Part shown: positions 1 to 4,540 of the stretch, one piece after another
Layout of the letters: each line of letters opens with the position of its first letter
Position numbering within the stretch: position 1 is the first letter of the stretch
Assembly (NCBI GenBank): GCA_913058555.1
Contig: CAJXRJ010000552.1
Span: 1 to 5,209 of the forward strand
Reading direction: 5' to 3'
Length of the DNA stretch: 5,209 nt
Origin: an uncultured bacterium
GTDB taxonomy: Bacteria; Planctomycetota; UBA1135; GCA-002686595
Notes under the pieces: model-generated
What the model saw: the letters and a program-made list of their open reading frames with translations, nothing else
The model's database searches: none
What the model was told of the DNA's origin: nothing
Made by a program: the position numbers and the translations under genes

Positions 1-48
1 TCTACACACTGCATATCGTCGGCAGCGTCAGATGTGTATAAGAGACAG
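1..48 (+). other. Illumina Nextera i5 adapter remnant (non-genomic)
   Basis: Seen directly: bases 1-7 (TCTACAC) are the end of the P5 oligo, 8-15 (ACTGCATA) match Nextera i5 index S506/N506, 16-29 (TCGTCGGCAGCGTC) are the read-1 primer site, and 30-48 (AGATGTGTATAAGAGACAG) are the 19-bp Tn5 mosaic end. The pieces lie in library order and read into the insert, so genomic sequence starts at 49. In frame the mosaic end reads M-C-I-R-D-R, a known adapter artefact in protein databases. It fuses to the following gene and makes a false upstream start at base 32. On the other strand it adds a false tail to antisense ORFs. Confidence 0.99.
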
Positions 49-58
49 GGCGAGGTCC

Positions 59-1342
59 ATGGACGCGTCCAACGAACACCACTCCGCCAGTGAGCAAGGA
101 GCTGCCTTCGACGTCATCGTCATCGGCGGCGGCGCGTCCGGCATGGTCGCGGCCATCCGCGCCGCGCGACTGGGCCGACGCGCGCTCATCGTGGAGAAGT
201 CCCCATCCCTGGGGCGCAAGTTGCTCGCCTCGGGCGGCCAGCGGTGCAACCTCTCCAACACCCTCGACACCGATCAGTTCATGGAGAGGGTCGGACGCGA
301 CGGCCGCTTCATGGGACCCGCCCTGGATGGCCTCGGTGGACCCAAGCTGCGCGAGTTTTTCCACGGCATTGGGGTCCAGACCGTGGTCCTCGACGGCTTC
401 CGCGTATGGCCCGAAACCCGCAAGTCCTCGACCGTACTCGCGGGACTCCTCGGTGAGCTCAAGCGACTCGAGGTCCCCATCGAAGTGAACTGCGAGGTCA
501 CCGGGACCCAGTTCGAAGACGGCATGTTCCATGTCCAGCACGCGGGCGGCACGTTCCGCTCCGAGGAGCTCGTCATCGCCACCGGGGGCTTGGCGCTTCC
601 CAAGTCTGGCGCCTCGGGGGGCGGGTATGGCTTCGCGGAGAGCTTCGGACACAAGATCACCGCCCGGCATCCGGCCGGGGTGCCGGTCGTCACCGCCGAG
701 GACTGGACGGGGCGGCTTACCGCCCACACGATCGGCAAAGCCCACCTCCAGGTCGCGATGCCGAAACACTCGAAGGTCGCGCGAACCGGCGACCTCATCT
801 TCACCAAGCGCGGCCTGCGCGGACCCGTCGTCCTCGACATCTCCAGGGATCTCTCGCCCCTCATCGAGCGCTACGGTGAGGTCCCCATGCACTTGAACCT
901 CTGCCGAGGGAAGACCCAAGAGGACTGGCAATCCATTTTCAAGGCCTGGCGAACCGGGCCCCAGCGCGCTGCACTCGAGTGCATGGAAGAGCACCTCCCC
1001 AAGGAGGTCGCTGAGGTCCTCTTCGAGCTCTGCGGCGCGGACGTGTCCGGCACGATTCAGGGCCTCAAGGGCGAGGCGAAAGACGCGCTGATCCGCACGC
1101 TGGTCAAGACCCCCATCACGATCACCGGGCACACAGGTTACGACGGCGCCTTCGTCACCCGCGGCGGAGCGCGCCTCAAGGACGTGCGACCGGAGACGCT
1201 GGAGAGCAAGCACCAGCCCGGCCTCTACCTGTGCGGAGAGGTACTCGACCTCGATGGACCCTGCGGCGGATTCAACCTGCAGTGGGCCTTCGCCAGTGGC
1301 TACCTGGCCGGCACGGGACGGGCGATCTCGGCGCCCAGCTAG
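59..1342 (+). CDS. NAD(P)/FAD-dependent oxidoreductase, HI0933/YhiN (RdsA/BaiN) family
   Basis: A 427-aa flavoprotein, close to the usual length of about 400. It opens with a beta strand and dinucleotide-binding loop (D-V-I-V-I-G-G-G-A-S-G, residues 18-28), an acidic ribose-binding end (V-E-K, 45-47) and the family signature G-R-K-L-L-A-S-G-G-Q-R-C-N-L-S-N (52-67). The mid-protein motif S-G-A-S-G-G-G-Y-G (183-191), G-L-R-G-P (252-256) and the C-terminal FAD signature G-E-V-L-D-L-D-G-P-C-G-G-F-N-L-Q (393-408) all fit the HI0933-like family. E. coli YhiN (RdsA) of this family is reported to make dihydrouridine in 23S rRNA; BaiN is a proposed bile-acid reductase. Which reaction this member performs is inference. 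ATG 59 follows a weak GAGG (52-55) and sits 17 codons before the conserved strand. The frame is open into the adapter, so a slightly earlier true start cannot be excluded. No signal peptide or membrane segment is seen. It is convergent with the methyltransferase, 23 bp away, with no clear terminator between them. Confidence 0.93.
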   Translation: MDASNEHHSASEQGAAFDVIVIGGGASGMVAAIRAARLGRRALIVEKSPSLGRKLLASGGQRCNLSNTLDTDQFMERVGRDGRFMGPALDGLGGPKLREFFHGIGVQTVVLDGFRVWPETRKSSTVLAGLLGELKRLEVPIEVNCEVTGTQFEDGMFHVQHAGGTFRSEELVIATGGLALPKSGASGGGYGFAESFGHKITARHPAGVPVVTAEDWTGRLTAHTIGKAHLQVAMPKHSKVARTGDLIFTKRGLRGPVVLDISRDLSPLIERYGEVPMHLNLCRGKTQEDWQSIFKAWRTGPQRAALECMEEHLPKEVAEVLFELCGADVSGTIQGLKGEAKDALIRTLVKTPITITGHTGYDGAFVTRGGARLKDVRPETLESKHQPGLYLCGEVLDLDGPCGGFNLQWAFASGYLAGTGRAISAPS

Positions 1343-1365
1343 GGATCAACGGGCGTGGGGCGCGG

Positions 1366-2010
1366 CTACTTGCAAAGCACCCAGGTCGTCATGGCTCGCA
1401 TGCCCTGGACGACCGTGGTCTTGATGGGCTCCAGCAGCGTGCCGCCGAGGCGTGCCGTCAGCCCGAGAAGCCGCGCCTCGTCCACCAGGAACCGATCGCT
1501 CTCGTCGGGGAGCCGATACCAGCCCCCACCGAGGGGCAGCACTCGATCCTCGATGCCGATGTTGGTCGCCAAACGGGCGAAGAACACACCCCCAGGGCGA
1601 AGGGCCCGCCAGCACGCTTCGAGCATCGCTTCGAACTGCGCAGTGTCCCTGGCAAAGTGCAGGACTGCGTTGCAGATCACCAGGTCGAAGCTGCTCTCTG
1701 CCAACGGTGCATCCTCGATGGACGTGGCATGGATGTCAGCGGCGGGAATGGAAACCCCGAGCGATGAGCAGCGCTCCGCCAGGGCGTAGATCGCCTCTGG
1801 ATTGGGATCCACGGCGGTGATGGCATAGCCCCCCTGGGCGAGGAACCACGTGAGATTCCGGCCGGAGCCGCACCCGGCGTCAAGCACACGCGCGCCCGGC
1901 GCGACGCGTCCCTTGAGGAGCTGATCGATGAGGTAGACATCGACCCCCACGAAGGCATCGAAAGGCGCCGCGATGGGTTTCGGGGAAGGCTCGGGGGTCG
2001 GTTCGGTCAT
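1366..2010 (-). CDS. Class I SAM-dependent methyltransferase
   Basis: A 214-aa Rossmann-fold methyltransferase. After a proline-rich N-terminus (six prolines in residues 4-16) comes motif I V-L-D-A-G-C-G-S-G (42-50) for SAM binding, the acidic ribose-binding Asp68 in A-V-D-P-N, a probable adenine-contact A-D (91-92), then F-D-L-V-I-C-N-A-V-L-H-F (108-119) and the post-motif L-R-P-G-G (137-141). This is the UbiE/Methyltransf_11 type. The substrate cannot be read from sequence and I assign no gene name. I chose ATG 2010 because GGAG (2022-2019) precedes it by 8 bases. The alternative GTG at 2019 would overlap the upstream transporter stop as GTGA but has no spaced ribosome site. Either way it is 3' of, and probably co-transcribed and translationally coupled with, the YhhQ gene. 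No published functional link between the two is known to me. Confidence 0.9.
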   Translation of the reverse strand: MTEPTPEPSPKPIAAPFDAFVGVDVYLIDQLLKGRVAPGARVLDAGCGSGRNLTWFLAQGGYAITAVDPNPEAIYALAERCSSLGVSIPAADIHATSIEDAPLAESSFDLVICNAVLHFARDTAQFEAMLEACWRALRPGGVFFARLATNIGIEDRVLPLGGGWYRLPDESDRFLVDEARLLGLTARLGGTLLEPIKTTVVQGMRAMTTWVLCK

Positions 2011-2015
2011 CGGGC

Positions 2016-2822
2016 TCACTCCAGCGGCGCGCTGGCGCGGGCCGGATCATGGGGAATGCCGAGCCACTTTTCGAGACCCGCCCGGGACGCGTAGATGAGC
2101 GGCGTATCGATGGCGGCGATCAGAATCTTCGCGAGGTAGCTCGCGATGATGATGGCGACGATGTTGTCCCAGTCGAGCCCAAGGCCCCAGCGCAGGAAGA
2201 TCGAGTTCACGATGATCGTGTCCACGAGCTGGCTGATCCACGTGGAGCCATTGTTGCGCAGCCAAAGGTGCCTGCCCCCTGTGACGCGCCACCAGAAGTG
2301 GTAGAGCTTCACGTCGATGAGCTGGGCCACGAGGTAAGCGGTCATCGATGCCAGCACGAGTTTGCCCGGGGCCGAGAAGGTCGCTTCGTAGGCGGCTTGG
2401 GCCTCAGCGGGGGTCCCGAAGCCGAAGGCCCCAAGCTCCCAGATCCCGGACGGCTTCAGGGCCACCGCGATCTGGAGGACGGCCATCATGACAAGGCTCA
2501 TGCCAAACCCAGCCCAGACCATGAACGCGGCCCGCCGCTGGCCCCAGATCTCCGCCACCGTGTCCGTCAGGAGGAAGGTGATCGGGTAGGTCACGAGACC
2601 CGCCGTCAAAGTCAGAGCCGGCCCACCGGCGAGCCCTTCGGCAAAACCAGGCACCGGAACCTGGAAGAGCTTGATCGCGATCACGTTCGTGAGCACGAGG
2701 GTCACCATGAACAGGCCCGAGAGAACCGCATAGGTTGCCTCCGCCCGGGAGAAGGACCCCACACGGGACCCCTGGGGGCTGGCCGGGAGGCCCGGATGAT
2801 CGCGCTCGGACATGGGCGGCAT
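2016..2822 (-). CDS. yhhQ: Queuosine precursor transporter, YhhQ/VUT family (DUF165)
   Basis: A 268-aa inner-membrane protein of the Vut_1 family, whose E. coli member YhhQ imports queuine precursors (preQ0/preQ1) for tRNA queuosine. About six hydrophobic segments are visible, near residues 31-53, 68-92, 98-122, 154-176, 195-215 and 219-245. Family hallmarks are T-Y-P-I-T-F-L-L-T-D-T-V-A-E-I-W-G (78-94), A-Y-L-V-A-Q-L-I-D-V-K-L-Y-H-F-W (162-177) and W-L-R-N-N-G-S-T-W-I-S-Q-L-V-D-T (187-202). The cytoplasmic N-terminal tail of about 26 residues is polar. ATG 2822 is used; ATG 2813 (Met4) is equally possible, and neither has a Shine-Dalgarno sequence. I looked for a preQ1 riboswitch in the 111-bp leader and found none. 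No queuosine synthesis genes (queC/D/E/F) are in view, so salvage of an external precursor is inference from the family. Confidence 0.93.
   Translation of the reverse strand: MPPMSERDHPGLPASPQGSRVGSFSRAEATYAVLSGLFMVTLVLTNVIAIKLFQVPVPGFAEGLAGGPALTLTAGLVTYPITFLLTDTVAEIWGQRRAAFMVWAGFGMSLVMMAVLQIAVALKPSGIWELGAFGFGTPAEAQAAYEATFSAPGKLVLASMTAYLVAQLIDVKLYHFWWRVTGGRHLWLRNNGSTWISQLVDTIIVNSIFLRWGLGLDWDNIVAIIIASYLAKILIAAIDTPLIYASRAGLEKWLGIPHDPARASAPLE
2019..2022 (-). promoter_or_regulatory. Shine-Dalgarno deciding the methyltransferase start
   Basis: On the minus strand GGAG lies at 2022-2019, followed by eight bases and ATG at 2010-2008. It overlaps the final codons of the transporter gene, whose TGA is at 2018-2016. 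This favours ATG 2010 over GTG 2019 and implies reinitiation or coupling as ribosomes finish yhhQ. Confidence 0.55.
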
Positions 2823-2834
2823 TCTGGGGCGTGC

Positions 2835-2869
2835 GTGAACGAAGTTGTTAGGCTCTTCGCCCGTTTCAC
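2835..2869. repeat. Dyad in the divergent yhhQ / hypothetical-gene spacer
   Basis: GTGAA CGAAG (2835-2844) pairs with CTTCG (2855-2859) and, after a 5-base bulge (CCCGT), with TTCAC (2865-2869), leaving the loop TTGTTAGGCT. It sits in the only stretch able to hold both divergent promoters. It could be an operator or a leader hairpin. No convincing -35/-10 pair was found on either strand in 2823-2933. Confidence 0.3.
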
Positions 2870-2933
2870 CCCCCGGGATCCGCCCCTAGGACTCCCCGTC
2901 GCACCACTTCCGAGCCCCTCTCTCCGAATCCCC

Positions 2934-3404
2934 ATGCAGGTCATCGAACAGCTCAAGGCCATGAAGGACGAGCGCTTCCTTCACATCTACGACGCCCTTT
3001 CTCAGGACGGTTTTGGCCCCCTGGACGGCGAGGTCGCCAAGGCCCTCAAGTTCAGGCCCCAGATGATCCGGAAGCTCCCCATGGACAAGCGCGCCAAGCA
3101 CGCCCGCTCCATCCTGGCCCGGGGCGGCAACGCCGAGCTCTGCTATGAGCTCTTCGGCAGCTATCTCCTGAAGCACACCAAGGACCTCGTCCTTGCATTC
3201 CTCGACGGCACCGACGTCAAGCACGAGGACGGCATGGTCGACGACATCATCAACGAGAAGCCCGCTGGCGATAAGGTCGCCTCCACCGTGGCCGAGCTGG
3301 ACAAGACCTTCGACTCCGCCGACGTCACCCTCTACCTCTCCATGGCCGCGGAGCAGTGGCCGTCCGTGCCCGAGGTCGATGCCGCCTGGAAAATGCGCGG
3401 GTGA
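2934..3404 (+). CDS. Hypothetical protein, 156 aa, soluble and helical
   Basis: I do not recognise a named family. The product is a charged, Lys/Asp/Glu-rich protein without signal peptide or membrane segment, and with a single Cys (residue 70). It looks mostly helical: an N-terminal helix (V-I-E-Q-L-K-A-M-K, 3-11), an R/K-rich middle (F-R-P-Q-M-I-R-K-L-P-M-D-K-R-A-K-H-A-R, 40-58), a segment L-L-K-H-T-K-D-L-V-L-A-F-L-D (78-91) followed by H-E-D-G-M-V-D-D-I (97-105), and a C-terminal segment ending in E-Q-W-P-S-V-P-E-V-D-A-A-W. ATG 2934 begins the region of protein-like composition. The frame stays open far upstream, but that part is antisense to yhhQ or proline-rich, so it is not believed. 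No Shine-Dalgarno is present (the upstream is C/T-rich). Strong G/C third-position bias supports coding. It probably has its own promoter, divergent from yhhQ. Confidence 0.8.
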   Translation: MQVIEQLKAMKDERFLHIYDALSQDGFGPLDGEVAKALKFRPQMIRKLPMDKRAKHARSILARGGNAELCYELFGSYLLKHTKDLVLAFLDGTDVKHEDGMVDDIINEKPAGDKVASTVAELDKTFDSADVTLYLSMAAEQWPSVPEVDAAWKMRG

Positions 3405-3411
3405 TCTTCGA

Positions 3412-3437
3412 GGGGCGGAAATGCGCCTCCCCGCCCC
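3412..3437 (+). terminator. Hairpin just after the hypothetical gene
   Basis: A perfect 7-bp stem, GGGGCGG (3412-3418) with CCGCCCC (3431-3437), and a 12-base loop. It starts 8 bases after the stop codon at 3404, the expected place for a terminator or 3'-end stabilising hairpin. There is no T-run after it (AACCGCAT follows), so it is not a textbook Rho-independent terminator. Confidence 0.4.
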
Positions 3438-3811
3438 AACCGCATGGCCGCCGAAATCCCGCAGCCCCGTCAGTCGGCTGCCCCGACGGGAGCTCCGAAG
3501 CGGGTGAAGCCGTCGGGTTGAGAGCGCAGGCGCCCCTTGGAAAGCACGGAGGACTGGGAGGCTGCTAGCTTCGGTCAGGGCCCCGCACAGCGGAGGGGCA
3601 GGCCAGGGCCAAACGGGCGGTTGCGCGAAGGGGTGAGGCTCAGGGGCAACGCCTTATCTCGGCAGGCCTTTTCGCCGCGCGGTGACGGGAGCGAAGAGTT
3701 GGTCGATGGCGCGGGTCGGCTTCGCCGATGGACCAAGGAAGGGGAAGTGGGCGAAGCCGGCTCACGACACGGCCAGGTTCCTCGCGACGGGCGCCGCGCT
3801 CCCGAAAGAAG
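3438..3811 (+). other. Gene-less, inverted-repeat-rich region; possible structured RNA
   Basis: No convincing protein gene lies here; the open frames on both strands are low-complexity Arg/Gly/Pro-rich. Seen: alternative hairpins at 3461-3517; a bulged stem pairing 3616-3624 with 3646-3653; a stem pairing TTGGTC (3699-3704) with GACCAA (3731-3736) around TCGGC-TTC-GCCGA; and a 14-pair stem joining 3713-3726 to 3750-3763. From about 3520 to 3760 the plus strand is purine-rich, as many stable RNAs are. The two G.U wobbles in the 14-pair stem pair only in plus-strand RNA. I compared it by eye with hallmarks of RNase P RNA, tmRNA, SRP RNA and common riboswitches and found no match. A ncRNA is inference; at this GC content some stems are expected by chance. 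Confidence 0.3.
3713..3763 (+). repeat. Long stem-loop with purine-rich loop
   Basis: CGGCTTCGCC (3717-3726) and GGCGAAGCCG (3750-3759) are a perfect 10-bp inverted repeat. In plus-strand RNA the stem extends outward through U3716.G3760, G3715-C3761, G3714.U3762 and G3713-C3763. The 23-base loop (3727-3749) is purine-rich and has three GGA triplets. The 5' arm can instead fold on itself (TCGGC-TTC-GCCGA, 3716-3728), so two exclusive structures are possible. Confidence 0.5.
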
Positions 3812-3857
3812 CAGGGCCCGTGAACCGCACGCCTAAGCGAACGTCTCACAGGCCCTG
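3804..3857 (-). terminator. Probable Rho-independent terminator of efp
   Basis: On the minus strand, 34 bases after the efp stop, CAGGGCC (3857-3851) and GTGA (3849-3846) pair with TCAC (3823-3820) and GGCCCTG (3818-3812), with one mismatch (3850/3819) and a 22-base loop. The stem is followed by CTTCTTTC (3811-3804), an interrupted T-rich tail. Position, strength and tail all fit termination of the efp transcript. Confidence 0.55.
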
Positions 3858-3891
3858 ATTCACTGCCAGAAGCTGGCGAGGCGGCGTGGGA

Positions 3892-4461
3892 TTACTTCTC
3901 GCGCTCGAGGAACTTGCCGTCCCGCGTGTCCACTTTGATTCGGGTCCCCGCCTCGACGTACGGGGGGACCTGAATGCCGAGGCCGGTTTCGCAAACGGCC
4001 GGCTTGAGTTGGGCCTGGGCGCTGGCGCCCTTGATGGTGGGATCGCACTCGGTGACTTCGAGAATCACGCTGAACGGGAGCTCGACCGACACCACGTTGC
4101 CGTCGATGAGCATGGCCTGGATGCCCTCGAGCCCGTCGACGATGTACATCTCGTCGCCGCCCATCTCGTCCTTGCCGAGGTCGAACTGCTCAAAGGACTC
4201 GTCGTCCATGAAGTACCAGCGGCTTCCATCGTTGTAGAGATAGCTCGCGCCGTGTCGCTCCATGTCGACCTCGCCGTACTTCTCTCCGCTGCGGATGGAG
4301 TCGTTGTAGAGCTGACCGGTTTTGAGGTTCCTGAGCTTCGTCTTGAAGATCGTGTTGCCGCCTCGAGCCGTTGGAGTCGACACGGTGTAGTCGACAATGA
4401 TGCACGGCTCGTCCTTGTAGACGAAGCACACGCCCTTCTTGAAATCGCTGGTATCGATCAT
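3892..4461 (-). CDS. efp: Elongation factor P family protein with EfpL/YeiP-like arginine loop
   Basis: A 189-aa protein with full EF-P architecture (canonical about 188 aa). An N-terminal KOW-like domain (1-62) starts M-I-D-T-S-D-F-K-K-G. A middle OB domain contains Y-L-Y-N-D-G-S-R-W-Y-F-M-D, and a C-terminal domain carries I-K-G-A-S-A, K-P-A, E-T-G-L-G-I-Q-V-P and ends V-D-T-R-D-G-K-F-L-E-R. EF-P binds stalled ribosomes near the P site and promotes peptide bonds at proline runs. Canonical EF-P has a modified Lys34 (P-G-K-G) or rhamnosylated Arg32 at the loop tip. Here residues 29-37 are T-P-T-A-R-G-G-N-T, matching the S-P-T-A-R-G loop and Arg33 numbering I recall for E. coli YeiP/EfpL; I-K-G-A-S-A also matches that paralogue. 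Whether this is the only EF-P in the genome is unknown. ATG 4461 fits the family N-terminus; no Shine-Dalgarno precedes it. Upstream frame extension overlaps fpg and is rejected. Confidence 0.95.
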   Translation of the reverse strand: MIDTSDFKKGVCFVYKDEPCIIVDYTVSTPTARGGNTIFKTKLRNLKTGQLYNDSIRSGEKYGEVDMERHGASYLYNDGSRWYFMDDESFEQFDLGKDEMGGDEMYIVDGLEGIQAMLIDGNVVSVELPFSVILEVTECDPTIKGASAQAQLKPAVCETGLGIQVPPYVEAGTRIKVDTRDGKFLEREK

Positions 4462-4474
4462 GGTGAATGGGGCC

Positions 4475-4509
4475 GGCGAATCGCCAGCCGCCAAAAGTGT
4501 ACTGGCGGC
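4475..4509 (-). repeat. Two hairpins in the efp leader
   Basis: GCCGCCA (4487-4493) pairs with TGGCGGC (4503-4509) across a 9-base loop, and immediately nearer efp GGCGA-A-TCGCC (4475-4485) is a near-perfect palindrome. Both lie 14-48 bases before the efp ATG. No T-run follows, so an fpg terminator is not supported. They may be operator or leader structures. Confidence 0.4.
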
Positions 4510-4524
4510 GAGCCGAGTTGTCGC
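4496..4524 (-). promoter_or_regulatory. Candidate sigma-70-type promoter for efp
   Basis: On the minus strand GCGACA (4524-4519, 4/6 to TTGACA) and TACACT (4501-4496, 4/6 to TATAAT) are separated by exactly 17 bases. A start about 7 bases further would give a leader of roughly 25-30 bases. The -10 box falls in the loop and arm of the 7-bp inverted repeat at 4487-4509. If used, efp has its own promoter besides any read-through from fpg. Confidence 0.35.
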
Positions 4525-4540
4525 TGGACCGGCATTCTCC

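Noticed and set aside
2..1213. Long minus-strand open frame (403 aa) opposite the flavoprotein gene
   Set aside because: It is an antisense shadow created by high GC bias. It has no recognisable domain, and its C-terminal tail comes from the adapter.
2049..2933. Upstream extension of the hypothetical gene's frame on the plus strand
   Set aside because: It runs antisense through yhhQ, whose membrane-protein motifs are unmistakable. The remaining piece from GTG 2835 is proline-rich and has no ribosome site.
2823..2933. preQ1 riboswitch controlling yhhQ
   Set aside because: I found no A-rich tail with the pseudoknot-forming pattern of preQ1-I, nor a preQ1-II-like fold, in the leader.
3537..3836. 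Plus-strand open frame of 99 aa in the gene-less region
   Set aside because: It has a TTG start without a ribosome site, a low-complexity Arg/Gly-rich product and no motif, and it runs into the efp terminator.
3812..3857. Resemblance of GCGTGCGGTTC on the minus strand to the 3' arm of a group II intron domain V
   Set aside because: The matching 5' arm (GAGCCG...GAAA) is missing, and no intron reverse transcriptase is nearby. The sequence is better explained as the loop and stem of the efp terminator.
3438..3891. RNase P RNA, tmRNA, SRP RNA or a known riboswitch
   Set aside because: The hallmark strings are absent on both strands: GAGGAAAGTCC and ACAGAA for RNase P, a T-arm and tag for tmRNA, and GGAAGGAAGCA for SRP RNA.
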